DNA from: Astrothelium macrocarpum
Lineage: Eukaryota; Ascomycota; Dothideomycetes; Trypetheliales; Trypetheliaceae
NCBI GenBank assembly: GCA_021030915.1
Contig: JAGEMR010000020.1
Span: 124,001 to 188,000 of the forward strand
Reading direction: 5' to 3'
Length of the DNA stretch: 64,000 nucleotides
Each line of letters opens with the position of its first letter. The first letter of the stretch is position 1. Shown piece after piece: positions 47,323 through 59,381 of the stretch. A program made the translations under genes and the position numbers. The notes under the pieces were generated by a model, which saw only the letters and a program-made list of their open reading frames with translations, was not told the DNA's origin and did not search any database.

Positions 47323-49796
47323 ATGGCGGATCCAATCTCCATCATCGGTCTTGTCTTGCAAATTGGAGATATTGTTGGGAAAGTGTACGAGTACGGCAAA
47401 GGCGTGAAAGAGTCCAAAGCCGAAATACGGACAGTTTGTGAGGAGCTATTTGCCCTGAAGGGCGTTCTTGAACATATACAACAACGCAGCGAATCTTTGC
47501 AAGACAATGACGAAAGTGACAACATCCTTCAACTTATGCATTCTGTCGAGTTTTCGGACATGCTCCGTAGCACCAAGGAATTTTTGGATGCTCTTCTTTC
47601 CCGCTTGACGCCCCCAAGCGATAAGCTCCGCAGAGCCGTCAAGGCACTTACCTGGCCACTGAACAGACGCGAGGTTACCACACATATAGAACGTATTGGG
47701 AGAGTAAAAACTTGGTTTATCATGACCATGATGAGTGACACCTTGGACCTATCAAAAGAAACTTACCATGAGGTCTGCGAACTCAAACTTCTCCTTCGCC
47801 GAGACTATGAATTCCGCACCTTTGAACGCCAAAGGAAAGCCAGAAAGGAGCTGACTGATTGGTTCGCGCCTGTAAATCCGAGCGATGCCCATGCGAAAGC
47901 CTTCACCAAATGGCAGATTGGAACTGGCTCATGGTTTGTGAAAGGTTCATTTGACGAATGGTTTACTTCCGATTATCCCAGCCTCTTGTGGCTTCGCGGC
48001 AAATCTGGTGCTGGCAAGACGACCTTATTGTGAGTGCCAATCTTCGGGCTTGTTTCATTTCGCCCTCACTCGCTAGCTTTCTGTACATGGACTTACGGCA
48101 ATGCTCTTCAGCTCTAGTGTTATCGAGAATGCCTTGACACGGACGCTTTCACATCCAGCAACAAGAGTGGTCTTTTTCTATTGTTCCTTCGATAGCGCTG
48201 CTTCTCAGGAACCTGAAAATGTTCTTGCTTCTTTTATTGTACAGCTTGCCAAGCAGTCCCCAGAATTGCTAGATGACTACCTGGACAACTATAGAAGACG
48301 CGCTCCCCCAGACATTCAGGAACTTGAAGATCAGATTGTAGATTATTCGAAAGGATTAGAACGCCTCTATCTGCTTGTTGATGCCGTTAACGAATCGAGC
48401 TCCAGTGCTCGTCTTCTTTCTGTTCTTTCGCGGATTGGTCAAGCAGCAAATAATGTGCGTATCTTTATGACGAGTACTCCGGAGATTGACACACAGGGTC
48501 TAGCTCAGCGTCGCGTACATAGAATCGATATGCGGCCTGAGTGGATTGAAAATGATATCAAACTCTTTGTGACTGCCAAAATACAACAGAGTTTCACGCT
48601 CGTGAATCTTAGTAAAACGATCAAGTCGGACATTCAAGAGACCGTAATCAGGAAGGCTGATGGCATGTATGCTTTGACAATCTCATGAGTCTCACGCTCG
48701 GTTGCTCACAATTGCAAGGTTTCGATGGGTCCAATGCCAGATGGATTTCCTTGCAGCCCAACGTACTGGGAAAGCTGTCAAGAAAGCCCTCGAACAACTG
48801 CCTGACGATATCAACTCAGTCTATACTCGAATTCTCAGTAGCATTCTACCTGCTGATCAGAATATGGCAAAGCAAGCTTTTATGTGGCTCAGCTTTTCTA
48901 AACGCCCCCTTTCTCTCCTAGAGCTTTGCGAAGCTGCCGTTGTTGACGAAGGAGACGGCACCATTGACGAAGACTGTCGATTGCACCCTTACGCCGTGAT
49001 ACTACGCGTATGTAAAGGCCTGATAGTACATGATGAAAAAATTGGCAAAGTGGCGCTTGCGCACTCATCTGTCAAAGCCTTCTTGACATCGGCAAAGATC
49101 AAAGATACAGAAGCATCATTCTTCTCATTTGATTTTCATGAGGCTACCCGCGTAATACTTAGGAAATGCTTGACGTATCTGATGTTTTATGACTTCAACA
49201 TCGGATGTCATGGTCGAGAATACGACCGATTTCAAGCCTTTCCTCTTCTAGGTTATGCCGCTTTTTGTTGGGCAATGCACGCCGGTCAAGATGCATATTT
49301 GATTGATGAGGAGGATCATTCTTTGATCTTCCGATTTCTCGACACGTACGATCTGCCCAATGGTGGCAATTTCACACATTGGGTTCTCTGCCTCATCGAA
49401 GACGCTGACGACAGTGCTATCCGCGCTACCGAACCTCTTTACTACATGTGCTCTTTTGGTCTCATATCTGTCGTTGAACGCTTGGTTCGAAGCAAGCCCG
49501 TCGATATAGATGCATTGGGAGGTCGTATGGCCTCTTCGGCACTCCAAGTTACATGCGCCCGGGGTCCAATTGACATTGTACATCTCTTACTTGAGAATGG
49601 CGCGGACCCCAACAGTTGCAACATCGACAACCTCTCATGCCTTTTCTGGGCGACAAGGTACCAACGAAAAGATGTATGCCAACTTCTCATACAGTACGGG
49701 GCACGTTCAGATGAAGACTTGAAGAATTGGGCCTCGGTGTTGAAAACGATCAGGCCCGCGCATCCCAAAGGAAGGCGCCTCGCCATTGAGAATTGA
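47323..49796 (+). CDS. Fungal NLR-like STAND protein: helical N-terminus, NACHT ATPase, ankyrin repeats
   Basis: Exons 47323-48029, 48112-48666, 48719-49796; 779 aa. The N-terminus (MADPISIIGLVLQIGDIVGK onward) fits the fungal STAND N-terminal helical domain. The NACHT P-loop GKSGAGKT occupies residues 226-233; intron 1 follows it closely. The Walker B region reads LYLLVDAVNESS with D326, and N329 stands where most fungal relatives have Asp (DALDEC type). After the ATPase a winged-helix-like region (LPDDINSVYTRILSSI, FSKRPLSLLELCEAA) leads to about three ankyrin repeats (SALQVTCARGPIDIVHLLLE; NGADPN). Such proteins sense non-self in heterokaryon incompatibility or microbial contact. The trigger and effector here are unknown. 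The short ankyrin array suggests a compact member. Confidence 0.92.
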
Positions 49797-49966
49797 TACC
49801 AAGATTTCCGAAACAGGCACAATGACCGGCTTGGACAGTGCCGGGCGATGTTTGGAAACACCGTCCTGACAAAGACGAAAGAGCCAAGCAGTGGTCAGTG
49901 AGTTATGCTCCAAAGTCGACTGCTGAAACAAAGCAATCCGTGCTAGCCAATTACGCTTTTTAATAC

Positions 49967-51513
49967 TCAAATATAGCTGACCTTTACTCCCATGCCTACA
50001 GTCCTCTTCACCTTCTCCCACGCCTGCGCCAGCAACCGCTTCAGCCTTTCTCTCACCTCTCGCTTCCCAACAATGCCCAAGAAGGCAACCAGGAAGAGCA
50101 GAAACCGCAGCAACATCATTGGATTCGTCGTCACATTCCTCGCCGCCTCCATCAACGCCATCTGCAACGCCGCAATCACCGCCGAAGCACGCTTGTACAT
50201 CGACGACGACGACGACCCCACCGCCGCAGACGACGGCCGTGAAGCGGCCTTTTTTGCCCCCGGCTTCGACTGCGACGGCACCCTCGCTCCGCCATTTTGC
50301 TGCTGCTGCTGCTGCTGATGATTATCCGACCTCGACTTTGCACCCGTGCGACTCGCGCCACTCTCATCCGACGCGGTCCGCGGCCCGGCATTCCGTCCAC
50401 GCCGCGCATGCCCGTCCTCTTCCACCTGCCGCTTCCTCCGCCGCCATAGCTCCTCCTCCTCTTCCTGCTGCTGCTGGCGGCGCACGTCGAGCTCGCGCTC
50501 GCGCTCCCGCTGCAGCTCGGCTTCGCGCTGGGCGTCACGCTCCGTCTCGGCGCGCAGCTGGTCGAGCGCGTGCAGGAAGGCCTCCTTGCGCTCGTCGTCG
50601 AGCAGCGCCGAGTGTGTGATGAAGGTGTGTGCGTAGTCCCACTCGTGGTTGCGCGGTAGCACGTGTAGCGTGAAGAGCTCGAGCACTTTGAGGCGCGTGT
50701 GGAGGTCGCGCGGGGTGCTCGCGCCGGTGTTGGAGCGGGTGGGGGACGGCCGTCGGCGCGGGGTCGGGGTTTGTGAGGTCGAGTAGGGATCGGTGGGGGA
50801 GGTGGTGCTAGTGGTGGTGAAGTGGCTGTTGGAGATGTCGAGGGTGGGGTGCGCGGAGGCCGACAGGTATGTTTCCAGGCGGGATTGATTGCAGGTTTGG
50901 GTAGGGGAGTGGGTCAGGAGGAGGGTTGCTCTGATGAAGGTTATGAGCTGGTCGTTCATATGGCAGGTAGATTGGAATAGAGATTCAGGGATTGAAAGAA
51001 AGCAACGTACAGATTGCTGACTACCTCGGCGTCGACATCACCCTCGTGCCCATTGTAGCCATCTCGAACAACATCCTCCCACACTGTTCCTTCACGTGCT
51101 TTTGCTCCCAAGGCGCGCCATCTCGTGCTCCCAAACGCATGTTTGCCGTCTTCCAATCCAAGTTCGATGATTGCATTGAGTAGAGTCAGGTAGAAGCTCC
51201 AGACTTTTATTCGAGTATTTCGAGATGCTGTAGCTACCGGAGCAAGTGGGTGGTGGTCTCCATTTTCCTGTCCACTGCTTTGTTCTGGAGGTGAGGGTGG
51301 TGAAATGACAGGCTCAATGGTTGATAGAGCTTCAGGTAGTCGTCTTGTGAGAAATAGTTGGGCGGCTTGACGATATGTCTTTGCAATCTGTGAGGATTGG
51401 TGGCGGGAGGAGGACAGTGAGCCGGTAGATGAGGTGAGCATTCGGGAAGACGACAGAGGATCTGAGGAGGGTATGGTCATGGTGGAGGATATTCCAATGT
51501 TATTCACCGACAT
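49967..51513 (-). CDS. pex26: Peroxin, PEX26-like (fungal)
   Basis: Exons in gene order: 51513-51011 and 50930-49967; 488 aa. A helical N-terminal region (SSQIAKTYRQAAQLFLTRRL, TLLNAIIELGLEDGKHAF) is followed by VVSNL|ATLLLTHSPTQT, made by the splice. An extremely charged and Gln-rich segment comes next (QREAELQRERERELD, seven Gln). Near the C-terminus is a single hydrophobic anchor (MMLLRFLLFLVAFLGIVG) with basic flanks, as in tail-anchored Pex26/Pex15. Those proteins tether the Pex1-Pex6 ATPases to the peroxisome to recycle Pex5. The orthology is from memory and moderately certain. The acceptor ATCAG was chosen because the more upstream ACCAG gives an immediate stop. Confidence 0.72.
50297..50317 (-). 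repeat. CAG/CAA trinucleotide run
   Basis: Seven consecutive glutamine codons, six CAG and one CAA, inside the PEX26-like coding region. Runs like this are prone to length change. Confidence 0.9.
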
Positions 51514-52067
51514 GATGAAAGTCTAAGAGCTAGAGATGCAAGCTCCATCAGGGAATTGGGCTGTTGTGGACGAGTTTGGTAGGCTTGAATTGCGAGAGGT
51601 TGGGATGGTACAATAAAAATGGACCTCGGCTTCATTTCCGCAACACCACATGGAAGTGCCTGCTCCTGTTCCTCCCCGGAGATGGTCTATTGCCAGTCGT
51701 TAGCAAGTCATTCAGTCGACGCTGCTGCCAGGACAGCAACAAAGTCTGCAGGAGCAAAGTAGAGTGTTGTGTAGGTAGGTGGAAGTGTGTTGTGCTCCGT
51801 AGCCACGCGTTTTCGTTCTCACTCACACCATCACTCGGTGTCTCACTTGCGTTTACATCTTTACACAAAAGCTTTGCATCGCACTTCACTTCTTCGACCT
51901 TTTACTTTGGCCATTTCTCAATCCGCGTAGACTCCATGCTTAAATTGCAGTGCTAGCGGCGCCGGCTAGCAATCTCATTGAAACACCGTGCCATCTTCCA
52001 TCGACGTTTCCTTGGATCATTGTACAACACGAGAAATCCCGCCGTCGTCGCGGGCGCAACGATTCTA
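51514..52067. promoter_or_regulatory. Divergent promoter region of the PEX26-like and PARN-like genes
   Basis: 554 bp lie between the two start codons. It includes C/T-rich stretches near 51810-51910 typical of fungal 5' leaders. No coding frame is supported. Confidence 0.45.
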
Positions 52068-54142
52068 ATGGACATTAATGCAACCTCGTTTCCAGGGACG
52101 CTCCTCGACATTTTAGTAGCTATTTCAGAATCTCAATTCGTCTCCTTCGATCTGGAGCTGTCCGGCATACCGTCGAAACAACGCCCACCAACCACCGGAA
52201 AACAAACGTTGCAAGAAAGATATGCAGAAATCAAGCAAGCTGCTGAACGCTTCCAAATCCTCCAAATTGGCTTGACATGTGGACGACAATTCACCCGTCC
52301 TGCATCACCTGAACACACTCAAGAACCCAAAACAGCTTACCGCCTCCAACCGTATAATTTCAATCTCAGTCCTCTGATTCTCGAACGCCTAGGAGTTGAA
52401 CGCATTTTTTCTTTTGAAAGCGGTGCTGCCCAATTCCTAGTTGAACATGGCTTCCGGATTGACTTGCCTTTCACCCAAGGCGTCCCCTATTTATCTAGAC
52501 ATGAGGCAAAGTTGGCGAAAGAGAGGGAATACGCGAGGATGGAAAAAAGCGCAATTGCCGATATTGACCTTAGCAAGCCAGAAGATGCTGCTGCTGTAAA
52601 ATTCATGGATGACGTTCGCCAGGCCATCAAGAACTGGCAAAAACATGCCAAGGTTTGTTTTGAGCGATTAAGTCAGGAACTTTTTGTTGTTCTGCTCGCT
52701 AATGCGATTTCCTTGTTGATAGTCAGACTATCTGGACATTGATGTGACAACTCGCAATGTTCCAGATGAGGATCGGCAGAAAGAGCTATCGAAATTTGAA
52801 ATACGCCTTGTACACCAATTGGCCAGAGCTGAGTTCCCTGGCCTCCAGACCTATGGAAGGGGAACATATGTGAAAATCGTGCACCTGGATGAAGAAAAAG
52901 AGGAAGCGCATCGCAAAGATAAAAAGAGACAGATAAAAGAGCGCATTGACCAACACATAGGCTTCCGATGGATTGTGGAATGGATGTGTGGAGGCATGAT
53001 GTCGAATATCGACCCCAAAATGTTCGCTCGGAATCCTCTGACCGGCGAAGTCTCATTTGCCGATCTCGACTATTTACGATCTCGCTGGAGTCGGGCGCAA
53101 GACATGATGAGGCGTCAGCGCCCCATTTTGGTAGGGCATAACCTTTTCACAGACCTGATCTATCTCTACCACACCTTCATTGGACCACTTCCCGAAAGCG
53201 TAGAAGAGCATGCAGCAAACATCAATAGACTCTTTCCCCGCGTGATTGATACCAAGTTCATGGCTACACAAAACTCTGGCAGAATCAAACCAGACTCGTC
53301 TTTGGATGGCCTTGAAGAAAGCCTTACCGAGCAGATATGTCCGGTTGTTTGTACGTTTTCCGGCCTTCAGATTTTCTCAAGTGCTTATTGATCTTCAAAC
53401 AGTGACCAACCCTCAGCACAACAAATACAATACCAGTGCAGGATTTTACCACGAGGCCGGGTACGACAGTCTCGTAACAGCACGAGTCTTCATCAGATTA
53501 TCAGCCAGGCTCGAAGCTCTCGGCCACTACGATAGTTTTGGGATGGAAAAGGACCAAGAGACAATGAGAGACAATAATGATATAGTCTCCCAAAGAAATG
53601 CAGACGTAAGCGATGATGGATACGAGACGGCAAAGGAGAACATTAGCATTGTGGGGCTCCTCAGCGATGCCGTCTCCAGTGCCAGAAGTGGCTTTTTCGG
53701 AACGAAAAATCAAGACGTCGCTCCAGTCAAAGAGTCGAAAAAGAAAAAGAAGAACAAGAAGAAAAACAAGAAGAAAAGCACGGATTCAACCGTAAGCCGC
53801 TTCTCACAACCGAATATCTATGAGGAGCTCCAGAAAATGCCTGGTGAGTATCAAGGTTCTGAAGATGAGGACGAAAAAGCACCAGACACTAGCTTTGAAA
53901 AGGACATGAGGATTTCTACGCCTTCAGACAGCATTAATGACTTGGAGCCCATCATCGAGCAGGTATCTTCAAATATCTCTGAAGCGACAAAACAAATATT
54001 TGTGCCAGCGCAACTGAGCAATCGCAAAGTTGAGCTCTCAGAGACCATGCCAGCTTGGGGTAGCGACTTCTGGAGGGTGTATGAGAACAAGCTGAGAGTC
54101 TTCGGGACGGAGGAGGGAGTGTGTGTGTTGGATGGAGACTAG
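52068..54142 (+). CDS. PARN-like poly(A)-specific 3' exoribonuclease (CAF1/DEDD family)
   Basis: Exons 52068-52652, 52723-53350, 53403-54142; 650 aa. The DEDD active site is complete: D28 and E30 in FVSFDLELSGI, an Asp in ILVGHNLFTDLIYLYHTF, and His/Asp in FYHEAGYDSLVTARVF near residue 430. The N-terminal placement of D28 and E30 matches PARN. The region between the first two motifs would hold the R3H-like insertion, though I see no clear R3H signature. The C-terminal third has a Lys-rich block (ESKKKKKNKKKNKKKS), probably nuclear targeting, then acidic disordered sequence. PARN shortens poly(A) tails of mRNAs and trims several non-coding RNAs. The open frame upstream of the ATG has only a TTG start. 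Confidence 0.92.
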
Positions 54143-54507
54143 CTCTTCAGACACAGACTATGTCACTCGGGACATTCTACATTCCTATGCAGAGAGAAGT
54201 AGATCGGAAAATTAAACCATGAGCTTGCTTGAAATGCCAAATTGCACGGTGGAGGCGTTCCTTGACACAAGGTGTTGGACGTATTAGACCTTCCCTAACC
54301 CTTTAGCCTCGGATGCAACAACCTAATACCTGACCGGTGTAGCATCCCCACTCTCTCGTATTCTCTCATGTTTGCATTATTTACGTCATGTCTACCATGG
54401 ACTGTGATTTCAGCCTTTTGGTAGCTTTTTCTCCTCTTGACATTATTACAACCTTTGATCCCAATCGCCATCTTGATCCAGGCTGAAGACACTTTGCACA
54501 TATCAAA
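54143..54507. other. Intergenic region upstream of the reductase gene
   Basis: Same-strand gap between the PARN-like gene and the dehydrogenase-like gene. It holds a presumed 3' UTR and promoter; no gene is seen. Confidence 0.4.
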
Positions 54508-55806
54508 ATGCCAAATCAAGCAGCCTGGATCACTGAAGCCAAAGGAAACCCACTCAAAGTCGACACTGCGCCCGATCACAAACCTGGAGCTGGTGAAGTG
54601 CTCATCAAAAATGCAGCTACTCCTATCAATCCAGTAGACTGGAAAATCCAGGTACACTATTCACCAATATTCCGACCGCTCGAAGCCAAACAATCGCTGA
54701 CATGTCTAGCTCCAAAGGACTATGGACTGATCCTCCAGAGCTACCCCAACATCCTCGGGACCGACATGGCAGGCGAAGTGCTCGAAGTGGGCGATGGCGT
54801 CACCAACGTCAAGAAAGGCGACAGAGTTTTCGCGTACGTTCGCGCGGCCCAAACATTCCATCTACACCACCCTCTTCGTCTCTCACCTCCCTCCCCACTT
54901 CTATCCTCCTCCACCCAAAGCAACCACTGACTCACGGCCCAGCCACGCGATCGGCCTCGCGACCTCCAACCCAGCCCACGGCTCCTTCCAACTCACCCCC
55001 ATCGCCCTCGCCAGCCTGACCGCCGCCATCCCGCCGTCCCTCGCCTACACCCACGCCGCCGTGCTCCCGCTCGCCATCTCCACCTCGGCCCACGCCCTCT
55101 ACTCCCTCCTCCACCTCCCGCACCCGCCAGCCAGCGCGTCGGCCGCGCCCGCGCCCGGCAGCAACGGCGTCGTCGTCATCTGGGGCGGCAGCAGCAGCAT
55201 TGGCAGCGCCGGCGTGCAGCTGGCCGTGGCGTCGGGCGTGCGCGTGGTGGCGACGGCGAGCGCGCAGAACGAGGCGTTTGTGCGCGCGCTGGGCGCCACC
55301 AAGGTCGTAGACTATCGGGGGCGCCAGGGCGATGAGGTGGTCGAGGAGGTGGTGAAGGCTGTGACGGAGGCCGGAGGCGAGTTTCGCGGCGTCTATGATG
55401 CCATCGGGGGTGAGGCGACGAGGCTGAGTGTGCAGATTGCCAAGGCGCTGGGGGGGAAGCCGGTGGCGACGGCGGTGCCGGGTCAGGGGGTGGAAGGGAC
55501 GCAAGAAGGTGAGTTTGCTGCGTTGCTGTTTTGGGGGACCGATTGGCGAGGATGGGGAGTTTTGTTGGCGGAACAGACCGATGCTGATGCAGATTAACAG
55601 TTCTTGCGCTCGTGCTGGCGAAGGATCACGCTTTGGCTGAGGCCATTTGGGGCAAATTCGTTCCTGTCGCGCTTGTGGACGGCAGGTTGAGAGCGAAACC
55701 TGATCCGATCATTATTGAGGGCGGGCTCGGTGCAGTTCAACAGGGCCTCGATAAACAGAGAGCAGGTGTTAGTGCTGCGAAGGTGGTCATTGATCTGCAG
55801 TCGTGA
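54508..55806 (+). CDS. Zinc-type alcohol dehydrogenase-like NAD(P)H reductase (quinone oxidoreductase/enoyl reductase type)
   Basis: Exons 54508-54651, 54718-54833, 54943-55508, 55601-55806; 343 aa. The GroES-like domain includes GEVLIKNAATPINPVDWKIQ and YPNILGTDMAGEVLEVGDGV. The Rossmann half follows, with NAD(P) motif VVVIWGGSSSIGSAGVQLAV and VVATASAQNEAFVRALGAT. No zinc-binding Cys cluster is evident, so it is a zinc-independent MDR enzyme. Such proteins reduce quinones or activated double bonds; some serve as trans-acting enoyl reductases in polyketide synthesis, but no synthase is near. Intron 1 (66 bp) is in frame with no stop. Exon 3 is very GC-rich compared with exons 1, 2 and 4. Confidence 0.9.
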
Positions 55807-56356
55807 TATTAAGCATTTTAACAACGTTTGCAAGGACGAGGATACGCACTTTACAAATAATACGTCTTTGTAAAGGCCAGCCAAGAGGTGAATAGAAGAT
55901 GCAGATGCATCATGCAATCCCGCAGTCAGAGTTATCAAAACATAACACCAAACTAATCACCAATAAACGAAAACTGCTTCATTGATTAGAGTTTCCGACA
56001 CGCCTTCCGACCAATTGCAGAGGTGTACAAACAACGAGGGCCTATCAGATTAGATTGGATGGTTCGCCTGAACCTTATTCCAACTCTACAGAACGCTTAT
56101 CGGCGTAGATGTCCTCCAGCTTTAAGGTTTGTGTTTCTCATTAGTTTGACCGAATTTGGAGCACAACTAAGGCTCTGCAATTCTACGCATGCTTGTTTCT
56201 ATCTCTGTTTCGTTAACATAGTACCTCAGTCTTGTTTCAGTCAAGTGCTATGATGATTAAGCTCAAACAATCCAATGCGGCCCTTTAAACCATGCATCCG
56301 TCCCAAACAGGTTCATTTTAAATTGAAATATCCGTAGATGCGGTCATTCTACACAT
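55807..56356. other. Convergent intergenic region
   Basis: It lies between the 3' ends of the MDR reductase (+) and the P450 (-). AT-rich, no coding frame recognised. Confidence 0.45.
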
Positions 56357-58142
56357 TTAGCCTCTTGGATGGTACTTTACGTATACAGGTCTCTTTGGGT
56401 TTCCAACCTGCTCCGGCCTTCCTACGTATGTACCTTCCAGACTGATTTTTGGCAATCCACGGGGCTCGGGCCCGCCTTTCTCGTTACACAATTCCCAATC
56501 AAACATCAAAACCAGAAAGGCGACCACGAGGTTCAACTCGAGCTTCGCAAAGCGCATGCCAAGACAAGGATGGCGCGCTGCACCCCATCCGGCCCATCCG
56601 TAGAACTGTTTCTTGTCCTCTTCACGGCCTGGAACGTATCGACCAGGATCGAACTTTTGAGGGTCAGGGTAGATATCGGGGTTCATATCTGTCTTGCCAA
56701 TTAGCTCCTAGCCATATGCACATGTGCTTCGTAGAATATCTGAAATCATTCTCCTATAGCTAACGTTTAGGCGGATTGGCAAAGGTGAAAGTACTTACGA
56801 GCGTCTATGAAATGGTATGCGGCAAAGTGTCCTGCCGGAATCACCTCGCCTTTAGTTCCTGGGATTTCTGCTGGCTTGTCCGTAATATTCTTCCTAAACC
56901 CACAGCCTATCAAGTTTAAGCGAAGACTCTCTTTTGAGCACATCTCCACATTTGGAAAGCCAGATTCCCAGACCTCGAGCGGCAAGCTGGCTAGTCTCTG
57001 TTCGATCGGCTGCTGCTTCGTCTCCGGAGATGCGTGGGCTTCTACCACGTCTAGTATTTCGCTTCTGACTCTTCTCTGCCACTCTGGAGAGGATGCGAGA
57101 AACGCTAATATAGAACCAGCCATGACAGAAGAGTTGACAACGCCTGCATAAAGTGCGGAAGCGATGAATGTGACCACATTCACAACGCTATCCTTGCGCT
57201 CAAGGAGATGTCCTAGCCCATCATCTTCCGTCCGGCCCTGCCTTTTCCGCTCATCCACGACGCGATCAAAAATCATGTACAGCCTGATGCCGGCATAAAA
57301 ACGTCTGAGCATCGCTGGAGTCGGCAGCCAAGGGAATATTACCGTCATTGGGGTCGACGATTCATCAAGCATTTCGTAATATTTCAAGAGCTGATGTAGC
57401 CTCTCCGGATCGTTGGCGATTTCGTTGCACCCAACAACTCGAATTGTCAGTTGGAAGATCATATCATAAAGCATATCGTATGGGTTTATGACATTCTTTC
57501 CAAAGTGGGCCTGAGTCCGCAGTCGATCAATGGAAGTACGGATGTCGGAGACAAGCGGCTTCAGACGGGGTGCTAATTTCTCGGTCCGCATCAAAGATGT
57601 GAGTCGTTTTGAGAAGTAATTTTCGAAGCTCTTGCCAAGGTGTGGGTCTTCAGCATCGTTTTTCATTTTCGGACCTTGAGCAAAGAGGATTCCATAGCTA
57701 CTCTCGGATGTGAATTGTCAGCAAGACGATATTGTAGACTTGGATAGGTCTTTTATGCCTGAGAATCGGCATCAAAAGGACACATTACATACCCTGCCAA
57801 GAGATCCAATTGTTTACTCTCAAAGAAGAATTTGCGTCCTTCTTCTCCCATTAACCCAATCACCGGCGATTTTCCTATGTGGAAACTAAAGTGCCCGCTC
57901 CGTGATCGAGCCGCGGATTCCAGGAAAAAGCTCCGTCGAGCGGACCATACTTTCAACGCCCCAACAACGGGGTAGCTGAGATGGCTGTATGGAGGCGTGC
58001 CAGATGGAATGGAACCCTGCTTGAAAACAAGGAGGTAAACAATGAGCACCGTGAGGATGATCAGAACGGCGATTGTGATGGGAACGGAGGGAGGGGAGAA
58101 GGCGACGGTCCGAAGGGTGGTAAGGCTATTGGTGAGCGTCAT
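56357..58142 (-). CDS. Cytochrome P450 monooxygenase
   Basis: Exons in gene order: 58142-57793, 57697-56799, 56688-56357; 526 aa. A single N-terminal membrane anchor (SVPITIAVLIILTVLIVYLL) is followed by a short Pro-rich linker (PSGTPPYSH). The ExxR motif lies in CSKESLRLNLIG and the heme loop is GWGAARHPCLG with ligand C458. The I-helix reads SALYAGVVNSSVMAGS, so the usual acid-Thr pair is absent: Asn-Ser replaces the common Thr. This occurs in some fungal P450 families. The subfamily and substrate are not assigned. The acceptor of exon 3 (AGACAG) rebuilds DAHMNPDIYPDPQKFDPGRY. The frame upstream of the ATG has only a TTG start. The convergent MDR reductase is the nearest neighbour. Confidence 0.93.
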
Positions 58143-59300
58143 GATTGAAAGACCGCTACAAAACACAAAGGCACAACGACAGAAGGACGCAAAAATTGCA
58201 AGGCCGCGTGTCGAAGCCAAATACAAACAGGCAAAGCGTTCGAGAGAACAGAAAGTAGAGGGAATTAGACTGGGCTAGCTTTGGACTTGCGTGATCAATG
58301 AATAAGATCAAATAACTCAGCCAGTCAGCAACGAAATGACTTGATGCGATTACAGAATCAATATTAGAGCCCACAAACCGGCCATTTGTAGGTTCTAATA
58401 CGGTCTCCTCGGCCGCTTCATACTAGTGTGGTATAGTGTACGGTGGCAGTATCTAGGCATATACCGCTGAACGGTCAAAAGGGACTTACCTTAGGTGGAA
58501 GCCTTAGGTGAAACAAACGATGGATAGACCAGACCGGACACCTGCAAACCTTGTCGTCCCGGCAGACCGGCCAGTGCCGAACGTCCAATTTTTTTTTCCT
58601 CTTTCGGATAACTGCGTGCACAGCTTGTCTAAAATGAAGGGATTGAAGGATCCGTAAATAGTGAAATGATTTTAAGGTTCATTGCAGTCGAATAGACCAG
58701 GAAATTATTACTTCATTCTCTTGCATTCAAGGTTACTAGCCGTTTGTCTGCACAGCGCATGTTGTTAGATGGTCGTTACAATGTCTACACAGCCGATTAT
58801 CATGCAGCAAAGTGGCACGGGAATTTGTGTTTAGAGAGTGCATGGGATATGTGGTCCACCAACGGATCTCAAAGGAAAGGTCGTGTTCGGTACGCCAGCA
58901 GGAGCAGTGGCTGTGAAGATCAGAACAGTCCCCACGGAAGTATCGAGGTGTGCTGTGTGTTGAAATTTAGGTCAAATGCTCGTTCATGAGGAATGGGCAC
59001 ACCGCCCAAGCCCATCCAACCACTAGTGTGTGGTCAGTGCGACCTTCAAGTCTCTGCAAATGAGGTTTGATTTGAGATTCAAGAAGAAGCGGGCCAGAAA
59101 AAGGACGATCTGTGAAGGATGATTAAAGTCAAGCGAATTGGAAAGCTCCCAGTCCATCTCAGCTGTCCTCGATTCATGAAAATTGTGTTTCACGAAAATC
59201 TCGTTTCACGATCAACAGCACTAACGGCCGGCCACGAGGTGAAGCTGGACGGTGTTCTGTCGATGAAGAGCCCCTGGACGTGGTAAGTGGCTGACACGTG

Positions 59301-59320
59301 GCTGAATACTTCTATTCAGC
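59301..59320. repeat. Hairpin with 8-bp perfect stem
   Basis: GCTGAATA, a four-base loop CTTC, then TATTCAGC. Confidence 0.85.
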
Positions 59321-59364
59321 TGATGTGGCGAAATCTTGGCTGACAAACCAGCCTTAGGAGAAAT

Positions 59365-59381
59365 TGTCAAAAATTTTGACA
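59365..59381. repeat. 17-nt palindrome with one-base centre
   Basis: TGTCAAAA, A, TTTTGACA. It lies 45 bp after the hairpin at 59301-59320. Confidence 0.85.

Noticed and set aside
48667..48718. Premature stop in the NLR (frame ends at 48688)
   Set aside because: It is explained by a 52-bp GT-AG intron whose removal restores GMFRWVQCQMDFLA, the expected family sequence.
54932..55504. Minus-strand open frame (190 codons) antisense to the MDR reductase
   Set aside because: An Arg/His/Gly-rich shadow of a GC-rich exon; the sense strand encodes a clear Rossmann domain.
54508..58142. MDR reductase and P450 as a secondary-metabolite cluster
   Set aside because: The two are adjacent and convergent, but no backbone synthase, transporter or regulator is nearby; the other neighbours are housekeeping genes.
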